64,000 nt of DNA, taken from contig OY987306.1 of NCBI GenBank assembly GCA_963920635.1, forward strand, positions 11,736,001 to 11,800,000, given 5' to 3'. The position numbers and the translations under genes were made by a program. Position 1 is the first letter of the stretch, and each line of letters starts with the position of its first letter. The notes under the pieces were generated by a model. The model was not told the origin of the DNA. It ran no database searches and worked only from the letters and a program-made list of their open reading frames with translations. Shown piece by piece: positions 1 through 10,216 of this stretch. The DNA comes from Pseudeuparius sepicola. Its lineage: Eukaryota > Arthropoda > Insecta > Coleoptera > Anthribidae.

Positions 1-59
1 TTATTTGGCCAGTATTTTTTGTCTATTTCTAAAATTTACCCAACGTAATATTTTAAGAT

Positions 60-186
60 TTTCTTCTCAGGGAAAGAGAAAGGTGGTCTCTTATAGTTGG
101 TCTGTGTATATTTAATAAGATGCTTGCTCGTTTCATCGAAAATTGACCAGCCATCAGACTCTAAAGCATTTTCAAAATTTTGGGGG
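60..186 (-). pseudogene. Possible inverted LINE fragment at the left edge
   Basis: Read on the minus strand, the stretch just left of the plus-strand LINE gives FENALESDGWSIF. This resembles the F..AL...DW..IF segment that normally lies immediately upstream of the DVNEAYENF motif in Jockey-like LINE ORF2. That motif is present on the opposite strand from about 190. Opposite orientation across one break is what a 5' inversion (twin priming) would give. The match is short and no flanking target duplication was found, so chance similarity is possible. Confidence 0.25.
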
Positions 187-452
187 GGATGTGTTTGACT
201 CGGTTGATGTAAATGAGGCTTACGAGAATTTTGCACAGAAGATCACCAATCTTATAAACATAATATGCCCCAATAAAAAACTGAACACAAAAAATAAATT
301 GTCCACAAGCTGGATAATCATGACCTGCGGGTGTCTTGTAAAATCAAGAGAGATCTATATCAACAGGTGTTAAGGGGGAATATAACAGAGGAATACTATA
401 AAACGTTTAAAAATAAATTAAAACATGACATAAATGAAGCGAAGAGTATTTT
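187..452 (+). pseudogene. Jockey-like LINE ORF2, internal part A
   Basis: This is the linker between endonuclease and reverse transcriptase of a non-LTR retrotransposon. The plus strand reads DVNEAYENFAQKI, then after a frame change near 300 reads KIKRDLYQQVL and KLKHDINEAKSIF, a characteristic pre-RT region. The gene resumes at about 8471 with NSDNKMKACWALV and a full RT domain, so the gypsy element in between was inserted into it. The endonuclease is absent, so this LINE copy was already 5' truncated or rearranged. The exact junction with the gypsy element near 450 cannot be placed to the base. Confidence 0.7.
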
Positions 453-472
453 TGAGTTTTGAATATTTTTTG

Positions 473-1930
473 ATGAGCGAGAGCGATATTTCTATTGATA
501 TAGAGAGTCTTTCAAGTTTATTCACAAATAATTTAAGCTTTGAGGAACAAAGTAACGTAACCGAGGTTACCCAAGTTATTAATAAGGAAAGTGATCAAAT
601 AACAATCGCAATGGCGAACGAAAAACTTAACCTGCCAATGCTTAAGATGTATGTTGAAACGATCTCTGAATTCGATGGCAATGTGACTTCTTTGCCCAAA
701 TTTATTTCTTCTTGCGATTATCTTTTCGAAACATATAGCGAAATTAATGTCGAATTTTTGCAAAACTATTTAATTAGAGCAGTCCAGATGAAATTGACTG
801 GACGTGCCGAATTATTGATAGGCTGTCGTAACGAATTGGACACTTGGCAAAAGATAAAAGACGCGTTAACACAATGCTTTGGCAATCGTAGGAATCTAGA
901 GTGCCTAGAGCAAGACGTATTTACAGCTAGACCCTTTAAAAACGAATCACCTTTAGATTTTGCAAAACGTTTACAAGTCATGCGTAGTAACTTAAGACAA
1001 AAGGTAAATTCTGATATTTACTTAAACCAAGCTGCTAAAGATATTTATGGTAGGCAGTATGATGAATTATGTCTACGAACATTTGTTAGAGGTTTATCAG
1101 GTGCCTTACAGACGATAATTCGTTTGAAGGAACCCGCATCCCTAGAAGATGCTATGAATTTAATTATACAGGAAGAAAATTTCAATTACACTCAGAATAT
1201 TTTTAGGAATGGTCCACAAAGTAATTTTTCTAACTCACCACAAAATAATCCACGGACGAACAGACAGAACTCGTACCAAAATAATTACCAAAACAACTTT
1301 TCTCGCCCTAATTTCCAAAATAATTTCCCTCGTCCTAACTTTCAAAATAATTCCCCGCATAACAATTTCCAAAATAACTTCCCAAGGAATAATTATCAAG
1401 GATACAACCATCAACCTAGGAACAATTTCCAAAACCAAAATTATTCTCCTAGACCAGTTTTCCCAAGTCAACCTATTAATGTACAACCAAATTATAATAA
1501 CCAACAAAGACGTTTCCCTACCAACAGACAAGTTTTTGGTCCACCTCGTAATGTTTTCAGACCTACTGGACAAAACATACAAAGGCAATACGAGCCTATG
1601 CAAACTAATTCCCAAACCAGTAGAAATAATTATGCTTTTAATCCTAGAAATCACGAAGCTATGTCTACAAATTCTAGAGTACCCTCTAATGTTCATAGGA
1701 GTTTCTCTGCTAGACAAAATAATTTCCCGAGAAATAATTTTCAGCCACAAAATACTATAATCGAAGAGTTGTATCAGATTAATAACGAAAATGCTAATAA
1801 TGGAAGCCAGTCAATGCGTAATGCGTATGACTTGGTCCCCTCTCAGAATGAAGTTCAAATTCAAAACAAAAATGATAGAAGTCCCGGAAATTTTCAGCAA
1901 GTCAGGTTGTCCCCGAAACGGAAGAAATAG
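473..1930 (+). CDS. gag: Gypsy/errantivirus Gag
   Basis: Structural protein that would form the element's particle and bind its RNA. The open frame starts at 434, but the first 13 codons come from LINE sequence, so the ATG at 473 (MSESDISID) is the likelier native start, giving about 485 residues. The first half has a capsid-like helical region ([20 protein letters not shown], then [24 protein letters not shown]). The second half, from about 1200 to 1750, is a low-complexity Asn/Phe/Arg repeat ([11 protein letters not shown] type). No CCHC zinc knuckle is present, as in several errantivirus Gags, so the repeat may do the RNA binding. It overlaps pol at its 3' end, with a -1 slippery site at 1888-1894. 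The frame is intact. Confidence 0.85.
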   Translation: MSESDISIDIESLSSLFTNNLSFEEQSNVTEVTQVINKESDQITIAMANEKLNLPMLKMYVETISEFDGNVTSLPKFISSCDYLFETYSEINVEFLQNYLIRAVQMKLTGRAELLIGCRNELDTWQKIKDALTQCFGNRRNLECLEQDVFTARPFKNESPLDFAKRLQVMRSNLRQKVNSDIYLNQAAKDIYGRQYDELCLRTFVRGLSGALQTIIRLKEPASLEDAMNLIIQEENFNYTQNIFRNGPQSNFSNSPQNNPRTNRQNSYQNNYQNNFSRPNFQNNFPRPNFQNNSPHNNFQNNFPRNNYQGYNHQPRNNFQNQNYSPRPVFPSQPINVQPNYNNQQRRFPTNRQVFGPPRNVFRPTGQNIQRQYEPMQTNSQTSRNNYAFNPRNHEAMSTNSRVPSNVHRSFSARQNNFPRNNFQPQNTIIEELYQINNENANNGSQSMRNAYDLVPSQNEVQIQNKNDRSPGNFQQVRLSPKRKK

Positions 1931-3936
1931 AACCCGAAATTATTGAAATCCACACTGAAATCTGCAATAGTTTACCCTATATTATTGTAGAAAATCCCCC
2001 TTTAAAATTACTAGTTGACACTGGTTGTTTTCAATCCCTTTTACGACCTTCTATTGTTGAAAAATATTACCCAAATTTCATTTATACCTGTCCAACAAGA
2101 ATTCGAACTAGTTTAGGCCAAACCGAAGTTCAATTTAGAGCGAATATACCAGCTCCCGATATTTTTAAAACAGATCAAATGTTTATATGTACACTTTTTG
2201 ATTTTCATGAATTTTTCGATGGAATTTTAGGACTACGTGAAATGAGGAAGTTAAAATTTATTATTGACCTCGACATACAATTTTTAACAAATAATGTAAC
2301 AAATATCCCATTCTTTTATCGTGATACAAAGGAAAATTGTCACACCATCTCGGTAAACGCACACGAGGCTGTGTCGGTAAAAATACCAGTCTCTCAATAT
2401 AACAACGATATTATTATTTTAGAGTGCAACATAGGAAACCTTTATATTCCAGAGACGCTCACAACCGCTAAACAAGGTTTTGCTTATACAGAAATTCAAA
2501 ACAATACGGACAATGCTATACAGTATACTTTCGATGCACCGCTACACGTGCAAGCCTTTCCAGATTCGCATAAGGAAAATTTTTACTTATTTAATATTGA
2601 GAATTTTATTGATAATAATAATGATAATGACCACGTTCACGAAAATAAAAATAACTTTGACGCTACTTACGCAATACGTATGAATCATTTAAATGAAGAA
2701 GAGAAAAACGCTTTGATTAAACTTTGCAGCGAATTTTCTGATATTTTCCACCAAGATGGTACGAAATTAACGTTTACAAATCAAATGAAACACGAAATCA
2801 AAACTACGGACGAAATTCCAATTCATACTAAATCTTATAGGTACCCTTTTATTCATAAACAAGAAGTCCAGAAACAAATTTCAAAAATGTTAGACGATGG
2901 TATTATTCGTCATAGTCAAAGCCCATGGAGTAGCCCAATTTGGATAGTACCAAAAAAGTTAGACGCTAGCGGAGTTCAAAAATGGCGAATTGTAGTAGAT
3001 TATCGGAAAGTTAACGAAAAAACTATTGATGATAGGTACCCTTTGCCAAATATAAATGACATTTTAGATAAATTAGGCCGTTGTCAATATTTCACAACCA
3101 TTGACCTTGCGTCAGGTTTTCACCAAATTGAAATGCATGAAAATTCGATAGAAAAAACTGCTTTTACTGTAGAAAATGGACATTATGAATATGTCAGAAT
3201 GCCATTTGGTCTCAAAAACGCACCTTCAACTTTCCAGAGAGTTATGGATAATGTACTTCGGGAGTTGCAAGGCAAAATTTGTTTACTTTACATGGATGAT
3301 ATTATAGTATTCTCGTCAAATCTTGAAGAACATATAGATAATTTAAAGTTATTATTTTATACACTGAGAAAAGCTAAACTTAAAATACAACTCAATAAAT
3401 CCGAATTTTTATGTAAAGAAGTTGAATTTTTAGGTCACGTGGTGACTCCTGATGGAGTAAGACCAAACTCGAAAAAGATTGAAGCTATTAAGAGATTTCC
3501 GATTCCAAAAACACAAAAAGAAATTAAGTCATTTTTAGGCCTCTTAGGTTATTATAGAAGATTCATTAAAAACTTCGCGAAATTAACAAAACCATTTACA
3601 CAATGTTTAAAGAAAGGCGAAAAAGTAGAGCACACGGAAGAATTTTTGAAAACTTTTGAAACTTGTAAAAATTTACTTTGTAACGATCCAATATTACAGT
3701 ATCCTGATTTTACAAAACCATTTAATTTAACTACAGATGCTTCAAATATTGCTATTGGCGCCGTATTAAGCCAAGGAAAAATTGGTAGCGACTTACCGAT
3801 CGCTTATGGCTCTAGAACGTTAAATCCCACAGAACAAAATTATATTACTATAGAAAAAGAGTTATTAGCTATCGTTTATTTTACTAATTATTTTAGACCC
3901 TTATTTATTTGGAAGAAAGTTCACTATTATTACTGA
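1876..3936 (+). pseudogene. pol: Pol part 1: protease, reverse transcriptase, start of RNase H
   Basis: Begins in the -1 frame relative to gag. An aspartic protease comes first, with the catalytic triplet D-T-G at 2017-2025 inside LLVDTGC and a later GILGL. The reverse transcriptase follows, with [43 protein letters not shown] and the catalytic YMDD at 3289-3300, then the EFLGHVV thumb region. RNase H begins with [15 protein letters not shown] and [10 protein letters not shown]. The frame stops at 3936 because one extra base near 3898-3903 displaces the rest of RNase H into another frame. All catalytic residues up to that point are present. Role: processing of Gag-Pol and copying of the RNA to DNA. 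Confidence 0.88.
1888..1894 (+). promoter_or_regulatory. Probable -1 ribosomal frameshift site
   Basis: The heptamer A AAT TTT lies in the gag zero frame and fits the X XXY YYZ slippery rule. Slipping back one base gives AAA TTT and enters the pol frame. That frame opens at 1876, after a TGA at 1873-1875. Gag stops at 1930, so the heptamer lies inside the 55-base overlap. Any downstream stimulatory RNA structure was not assessed. Confidence 0.65.
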
Positions 3937-5629
3937 TCACAAACCATTACAATGGTTATTCAACCTCAGAGAACCAAACTCACGTTTAGTTCGCTGGAGG
4001 CTGAAGCTCGAAGAATACGATTACGAAATTAAGTACAAAACAGGAAAAACAAACACTAACGCTGATTCACTATCTAGAATTCAATTAGAGAGTGATAATA
4101 ACATTAATAATTTTCTATTTCATGATATCGACTCAGAATATCAAGAATTTAGGAAAAATACCGATAATAATAGCGATAAAATTATAAAAGTTAGGAAGGA
4201 TTTATTTGAAATGCCTGAAACATATTCTTTAGCTCACTGTGTATCAGAAGATTTTAAGTTAGGCGCTGGGATAGCACTACAGTTTAGAGAGAGGTATAAT
4301 AATATTGAATATTTAAGAAACCAAAATATGAAGATAGGTCAAATAGCAATTTTAAATGACAAAAAACTATTTGTTTATTATTTAATAACCAAAAAGTACT
4401 TTTACGAGAAACCTACATACTATAATGTGTTCAAATGTCTTAGAAATTTAAGAGATCATATAATTAAAAATAATATCAGATACTTAGCAATGCCAAAAAT
4501 CGGATGCGGACTTGACCAGCTAGACTGGAACATAATTAAAACAATGATTAATTTTATTTTTGAATTTATACCAGTAGAAATAATTATTTGTTCTATAAAC
4601 AATGATATTTCAGAAAGTTACCCAATATTCTCTACAAACAAAGACCCACCTGAACCTATATACGGCTTACCAAAAAATATAAAAGTTTCTATAGATGAAA
4701 ATCAACGCACAGTTAATTTTGAGGAACCGATAAAATTCCATAGAGAACGTACAGTTAACGAAAATGAAATAACAGTAAAATCTATTCCCGAAAATAATGT
4801 TCAAGCGAGTAATGCAGATTTAGAATTTGAGTTAAAGCTGAATGAATTTTTGAGACAGCAAAAGGAAAAAGTTAGGAAAATTCGAAATAATAATGACCTT
4901 AACGCTATTGAGAATCAGTCAATTTTAGGAAATCCCGGTGATATTGATGAAGAAATTCATAGATTTTTGAATAACCCTATAACCAATGATGAAATAAGAG
5001 AGTATTTAGAAGCTGAATTCCCCGAAGAAAACCCGGATATAAATGACAATAATGAATATCAAAATAATGACAGAGTTAGGCCAAACATAAATATTATTTC
5101 GGATATACGTATAAAACCCACAGGTGAAATTGAAACAGTTTATCACAATACCCCAGTCTCTACAGTTCACTCTGCTATTGAAGACCCAATTTTAACTATT
5201 CCAATAACCGAAAATTGCTTAAATACTTACACAAATCAAATTATATTTATTCTAAAAGATTCAGGAAGATACCACGTTATCAAAACACACCCTTTTCCCA
5301 ATAAAATGAGGCTAACTGTCAATCTAACATTAAAAAACTACACTTATGAATTAATTAAATTTTTCAAAGAGTATATAAATCCAAAATCACTTTACAGTAT
5401 TTATATTCAAAAAAGTGAAATTGATTTGAAACCGAGAATCAGCAATTTACTAGCAAAAACTTTCAAAAATCATGCATATAAACTTAATTTCTCTAATATT
5501 TTCTTAACTGACATTACTGAAAGAGATAGACAACAAGAATTATTACAATACCATCATGAAACAAAGACATGTCTTATTAGCTTTGAAAAGATTATATTAT
5601 TGGCCAAACATGAAAATCGATATAACTGA
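3900..5629 (+). pseudogene. pol: Pol part 2: end of RNase H, macro domain, linker to integrase
   Basis: After the frame break near 3900 the reading continues with [13 protein letters not shown] and NADSLSR, the last RNase H motifs carrying two more catalytic Asp residues. A macro domain follows from about 4180 to 4600 (separate entry). About 330 residues of acidic, Asn-rich linker come next, then the helical stretch that leads into integrase (RQQELLQYHHET). The frame ends at 5629, because sequence is missing or shifted within the integrase H-H-C-C zinc-binding motif near 5560-5580. The first ATG at 4211 lies inside the macro domain and is not a natural start. Such a long insert between RNase H and integrase is unusual for gypsy elements. 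Confidence 0.8.
4180..4600 (+). other. TARG1/OARD1-like macro domain inside gypsy pol
   Basis: About 140 residues that follow the TARG1 (OARD1) branch of macro domains, enzymes that bind ADP-ribose and remove it from acidic side chains. Visible signature elements, in order: DLFEMPETYSLAHCVSEDF, LGAGIALQF, FVYYLITKKY, KPTYYNV and MPKIGCGLDQLDW. The Lys in the ITKK segment and the Asp in GCGLD correspond to this family's catalytic Lys and Asp, so activity is plausible. It lies between RNase H and integrase in the same frame as both flanks on its side, with no stop or splice signal, so it belongs to the polyprotein and is not a separate gene. Known: some lentiviruses carry dUTPase at this position. 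Inferred: an ancient capture of a host macro-domain gene. Confidence 0.85.
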
Positions 5630-6527
5630 ATATATTAATAAATGCCAATATTGTGACGCTAAATATGACAGGAATCCCCCTAAAATTAAATTTGCATTTA
5701 CCCCTACTCCTTCGCAACCTTTTGAATCTGTTCATATGGATACTTTTCAAGTCTTAGGAAATAAATTTCTAACCATAATTGATGTTTTTTCAAAATATGC
5801 ACAAGCTTATTACTTAGAATCTTGTAATTCTACTGATGTGATTGAAGGAATCTTCACTTTTGTTTCTCATTTTGGCATACCCAAGTCAATAACATGTGAC
5901 AATGGTACTGAATTTAAAACAACTCTTTTATCTGATTTTTGTAAACTTCATAACGTTAAATTACATTTCACTACACCCGGTAACTCGACAAGTAACAGCC
6001 CCGTAGAAAGATTGCATAACACATTACTTGATAGTAAACGCGTACTTAAACTAACTCATCCGAACTCAAATATAAAACAATTAATGCAGTATGCTATACT
6101 AGGATACAATAATTCCACTCATAGCGTAACAAAACAAAAGCCTTTTGATATCGTTACAGGTCATACAAATGCACTCGACCCCTTTGATATTACAGATGAA
6201 ATAATATTAAATCAGTACATAGACGAACGTAAGAATAAATTAAAAATAATTTTTGACAAAATTCATGAGGTATCATTAAGTGAAAAATATAAACAAAATA
6301 CAAGACACAATAAAGATAGAGAAGAACCACAAAATTACGAACCTTATACTACTCAATTTCAGAAAAATAAGGCATCACTAAGAGATAAAACTAAACCAAA
6401 ACATTTGAAAATTCAAATTGAAGAAGATTTAGGAACAAAAGTTAAAACTTATGACAATAAAATAATTCATAAATCACAACTAAAAAGGCCGAAACCTAAT
6501 TGGATTCCTTGTTTGCAGGAAAATTAA
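5556..6527 (+). pseudogene. pol: Pol part 3: integrase
   Basis: DDE integrase joining the element's DNA to the host chromosome. The segment opens within the zinc-binding region (LKRLYYWPNM, then CQYC, the two Cys ligands). The catalytic core has HMDTFQV (first Asp), TCDNGTEFK (second Asp) and NSPVERLHNTLL (Glu). The C-terminal part ends KTYDNKIIHKSQLKRPK, a basic tail typical of errantivirus integrases. The frame differs from the upstream pol segment, so the normal Gag-Pol reading is broken between the His pair and the Cys pair. The stop at 6525-6527 lies one base before the env ATG. Confidence 0.87.
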
Positions 6528-6528
6528 A

Positions 6529-8274
6529 ATGAAAATGAACCTTCGTGCAGTCATGTTATTCCTGACAACGACAATATTATTAACATTGACTCCAGTACTG
6601 ACGACGAGTGACATGACATTTACTCCGATAAAAACTCCTTTGCTACCCTTTCAGCTAGGAGATACGAAGATTGTAAAAACCAAACACACTTTTATCCATT
6701 ATATTAGATTTAACCCTATAATTAAACAGCTTAATAATATTCGAAAATTTTACACTATTATAAAGTTATCCTTAAATAAGAGTAATATATCAGAAATTAC
6801 TAACTCATACTCTAATGTTCTATATAATTTACTACAGCATGTAGAATACTTAATAATGGAAGTAGAAAGGAAGTTAGATAACATAACTCCACATAATAGG
6901 AATAAAAGAGGCTTAGTAAACATAATAGGCAAACCTTCCAAATGGCTTTTTGGAACGCTAGATTCCGACGACGGTGAAAAATATGAAAAAGCAATTTACG
7001 CCCTTCAAAACAATCAACAATCCTTTACAAAGGAAGTTTCTTTACAAATTTCGTTGACCAAACAGCTTATTAATAACTATAATTCTACTATAACTATATT
7101 ACAATCAAACCAAAATTTAATAAAAGAAAGATTAGAAAATTTTGAGTTGAATATAAATAAAACGATTAACGACATTTCAGCATACTTGCAAGCACAAAAT
7201 ATTTTAGATCAAACTATCCTTAATTGTCAAAATTTGGTGACTTTTCTAGATAACTTGGAAAACGTGATAATGTTCGCAAAACTAAATACCTTACATAGTT
7301 CTATTATCCCCTCTTCACAATTACATTCTATGATTAAATCATTGGAAAATTTATATCCTACTGACTCTATTTTAAAATTAAAAAATGTTATCTCTTACTA
7401 CCAAATTGCTGGAATTCAAGTAAATTTTAAAAATGACAAAATTATATTTGCAATTCACTTTCTAATTTTCTTACACGGAAATTTCCAAACTTATCGATTA
7501 TTCCCAATTCCTATAAAAAATTCAATTATTATCCCGAGTCATCCCTACCTTGTACTTGGCTCAAACCAACAACAATTCGATAATGAAGAATGCCCGAAGA
7601 TAGAACATTTCTACATTTGTCAAAATTTACTCACGCCTCACTCAAATGAATGTATCATCTCCATGATAAAAGAAGCCGAAGGAAAATTTTGTCATGGTTT
7701 ATCAATCAACTTAATTAACCCAATAATACAAGCCGTCAACAGCGAATATGTCATCGCCATTCCCGCCGAGGAAACATTAAAAATTTCAACAAAATGTCAG
7801 AACAAAGAAGAAATCAAAATTATTAACGAACCAAATTTGATCCATCTACCAGAAAATTGTGAAATCAAAGTCAAAGATTTCCAATTTATTAATAAAAAAG
7901 AGGAAATTAAAGGAAAACCATTTAATTTACCCGAAATCCAAGTCAACGAAGTCAACTTTAATTATCTACGAGCGAAACCTCTTCAACTACAAACAATTAA
8001 TTTGGAAGATATTCATAAATTACAAGAAAAGTCTACACTTCTGCAAGTTCCCGACATTCAGAAAATTCACACATTAAGCTATGGATTTGCCACCAGTATT
8101 ATCATTATTTTATTATTAATTACTGCATATATAATATGGAAGATATACCAGAGAAGATGTATGAAGAAGAAAAGACAAGTTAAGTTCGAAATGGTGGAGA
8201 AGAAAGAAGAAACGGAAAAACAACCCTCCAGGTTGATATTTTCCTCTAAGGGTGGAGGAGTTATGGCCGTATGA
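6529..8274 (+). CDS. env: Errantivirus envelope-like glycoprotein
   Basis: An intact 581-residue class I type envelope resembling the baculovirus F-like Env of gypsy-group elements. A hydrophobic signal peptide covers about residues 5-25. A furin-type site RNKR at residues 124-127 is followed by GLVNIIGKPSKWLFG, which looks like the fusion region of this family, and then by long helical heptad-like stretches. Cys-containing ectodomain segments follow, then a single membrane anchor at about 516-538 (SIIIILLLITAYIIW) and a basic cytoplasmic tail of about 42 residues. The start is two codons into a new frame directly after the integrase stop. Env in this group is made from a spliced RNA. No frame breaks are seen, unlike pol. 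The end overlaps the polypurine tract and the LTR edge. Confidence 0.85.
   Translation: MKMNLRAVMLFLTTTILLTLTPVLTTSDMTFTPIKTPLLPFQLGDTKIVKTKHTFIHYIRFNPIIKQLNNIRKFYTIIKLSLNKSNISEITNSYSNVLYNLLQHVEYLIMEVERKLDNITPHNRNKRGLVNIIGKPSKWLFGTLDSDDGEKYEKAIYALQNNQQSFTKEVSLQISLTKQLINNYNSTITILQSNQNLIKERLENFELNINKTINDISAYLQAQNILDQTILNCQNLVTFLDNLENVIMFAKLNTLHSSIIPSSQLHSMIKSLENLYPTDSILKLKNVISYYQIAGIQVNFKNDKIIFAIHFLIFLHGNFQTYRLFPIPIKNSIIIPSHPYLVLGSNQQQFDNEECPKIEHFYICQNLLTPHSNECIISMIKEAEGKFCHGLSINLINPIIQAVNSEYVIAIPAEETLKISTKCQNKEEIKIINEPNLIHLPENCEIKVKDFQFINKKEEIKGKPFNLPEIQVNEVNFNYLRAKPLQLQTINLEDIHKLQEKSTLLQVPDIQKIHTLSYGFATSIIIILLLITAYIIWKIYQRRCMKKKRQVKFEMVEKKEETEKQPSRLIFSSKGGGVMAV
8246..8258 (+). promoter_or_regulatory. 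Polypurine tract
   Basis: A purine-rich run (AAGGGTGGAGG) lies directly before AGTTAT, the usual start of gypsy-group LTRs. It would prime plus-strand DNA synthesis. It lies inside the last codons of env. Confidence 0.6.
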
Positions 8275-8470
8275 ACAATGGTCCCGTTTGTGTAAAAGTG
8301 CGGACAAAGTGCTGAGCGCGCGGGCACGTGTAGGCTAAGCTTGCTTTTTGTATACTTATAAATATGAGCTCTGCTCCATGTATATTTAGTCTTGTCTTGT
8401 CTTGTAGCGTGAATCGCTGCCCTGCTGTATCTGTCCTAATAAATAGTTTTAAAAACTCCATTTTCGAATT
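8259..8470 (+). repeat. 3' LTR of the gypsy element
   Basis: About 210 bases between the polypurine tract and the resumption of LINE coding sequence. It starts AGTTATGG as gypsy-group LTRs do, has a TATA-like CTTATAAATA near 8355-8364, and an AATAAA polyadenylation signal near 8438. The 3' edge is placed near CGAATT at 8470 with about 10 bases of uncertainty. No second copy exists in the window, so it cannot be confirmed by comparison. Confidence 0.6.
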
Positions 8471-10021
8471 CGTTAATTTAACTGCTTCAAATAAAAAAAT
8501 TATTTTAAATTCTGATAACAAAATGAAAGCTTGCTGGGCCCTTGTTAGGAGGATAACACAGGGTTCTCATTAATGCTTGCCCTGACTTAGGGCGGCAAAA
8601 TGATATTGATTATTCTAATATTGAATATTGTGAAAATAGCTTTTCTTTTGACCCTGTTAGTCCAACTGAAATAAAACAGATCATTAAGCAATTAAGAAAT
8701 AAAAAATCTATGGGTCCAGATGAAGTCCCTATTGCATTGCTGAAGGAAGCATCTGATGTGATTGCCCTACCTCTATCCCACATAATCAATCTAATGCTCC
8801 ACACCGGTGACTATCCTGAGATGCTAAAAATTGGCTACATTAAAGCCATTCATAAAAAAGGAGACAAAACAGAACTGAAAAATTATAGACCGATTACGTT
8901 GCTTTCAAATATAAATAAAATATTTGAGAAGGCTATATACAACCAACTTGTCAGATTTTTGGAGAGTAACTTAGTGTTGTCTCATGTTCAAAATGGCTTT
9001 AGAAAGGGAAAAGGTACAGCTAGAGCAGTCTATCAGGTGTTGGCAAAAATAACTGAGTCGATTTCCAACAATAATATAACCTCAGCTCTGTTTCTTGACT
9101 TGTCTCGTGCGTTTGATAGCGTCCATATTCCAATACTCCTCAAGAAACTGGAGTATTGTGGAATTAGGGGTGTGCCCCTTGCTGTGGTGGCATCATACTT
9201 GGGAGGCAGGAGGCAGTGTGTTGTCGAATATGATCAGAGTGGTGAAAGGATAATATCTGAACCTATGACTGTCATAAGGGGGGGTGCCACAGGGGTCCAT
9301 ATTGGGACCATTACTTTATATTCTTTATACTAACGAGGCACCTAGGATTATTAATGAGCTTATGATCTTGTATGCTGATGACAACACCACTGTTTTCAGT
9401 GAACTAACTTTGGAGTCAAGCAAAAGGAGCATCGAGTCAGCACTAAGAACGCTCGACCAGTGGTTTACAACGAACAATCTCGTTTTGAATGTGAACAAAA
9501 CACAGCTTCTGAATTTTAGTATAAACTTAAATGCAGATCTAAAGGTCACCTACAAAAATGTATATGTACACTCGAGAATTACCTTTGGAATCATTTTCTG
9601 GGGGAATTCTGTAAATGTGGAAAGGGTGATGATTAACCAGAAGAATTGTCTGAGGCGTATTTTTAATCTGAAGCAAAGGGATAGCTGTAGAGAGGTCTTT
9701 GTTGTTAACAGGATTTTGATGGTTGCCTGTTCATATATCCTGGAGGCTGCTCTTTTTATTAGAAAAAACCCTGATTTGTTTATGGTAGTAGAAAATCACC
9801 ATTATCATACTAGAAATAGACAGAATCTCAGGCCTGTTTTCACAAACCTTACATACATTCAAAAGAATGTTGAATATTCCATAAAACAAATCTGGAACAA
9901 ATTACCAACGAGTCTGCAAGGTCTCCCCCTCTCTAGCATGAGACATAGGTTGAGGGTTTTCCTTCTTGACAAGTCTTATTATAATCTAAAGGAATACTTT
10001 GAGGATACAATTAAAAAATGA
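8471..10021 (+). pseudogene. Jockey-like LINE ORF2, part B (reverse transcriptase)
   Basis: Continuation of the LINE interrupted at about 452. Motifs in order: NSDNKMKACWALV, NYRPITLLSNINKIFEK, FLDLSRAFDSVHIPIL (catalytic Asp), then a break, PQGSILGPLL, and YADD at 9371-9382. The break is a run of seven G at 9278-9284; one G fewer restores GVPQG, so a single-base homopolymer gain disrupts the frame. Downstream, NADLKVTYKN passes directly to HSRITFGIIFWGN. Related LINEs have about 70 residues between these points, so an internal deletion is likely. The C-terminal region (CREVFVVNRILMVACSYILE) is typical of the Jockey clade. An inactive copy. Confidence 0.85.
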
Positions 10022-10216
10022 CAGTTTAGATGCATGTTCTTTTCGAATCTCCGGTAAAATGTTAAGTGTATTTTTTTCTTTTTTATTATTGTATAACTAA
10101 TTAGGTGATCTAGGTACTCTATTCTATTTTTTACATTTTTATCTTATATTGACATGGTCTATGCCCTTTGGGTCTTGTATAGGAACAAATAAAGATTTAT
10201 CTATCTATCTATCTAA
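10022..10216 (+). other. LINE 3' UTR with (TCTA)n tail
   Basis: Non-coding sequence after the RT stop, ending AACAAATAAAGATT followed by about four ATCT units. AATAAA followed by a short tandem tail is how several Jockey-like LINEs in this window end (compare ATT and TGAT units elsewhere). This marks the 3' end of the LINE. Confidence 0.65.

Larger units (their letters stand above)
453..8470 (+). mobile_element. Ty3/gypsy errantivirus-type element lacking its 5' LTR
   Basis: An insect endogenous retrovirus-like element in the order gag, protease, reverse transcriptase, RNase H, macro domain, integrase, env, polypurine tract, LTR. Gag and env are open throughout; pol carries two frame breaks, near 3900 and 5560. 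No LTR, primer-binding site or leader lies left of gag: LINE sequence runs to within about 20 bases of the gag start. The copy is therefore 5' truncated and probably cannot transpose by itself. It sits in a LINE in the same orientation. No target duplication could be confirmed, because the left end is lost. Confidence 0.85.

Noticed and set aside
1235..1750. 171-codon minus-strand frame (and a 183-codon plus frame) across the Asn-rich part of gag
   Set aside because: Shadows of low-complexity AAT/AAC-rich codons in the intact gag; no motif of their own.
440..8475. SIFEF encoded at both edges of the gypsy insertion as a possible target duplication
   Set aside because: The underlying bases differ at several positions, and gypsy duplications are only 4-6 bp; treated as coincidence.
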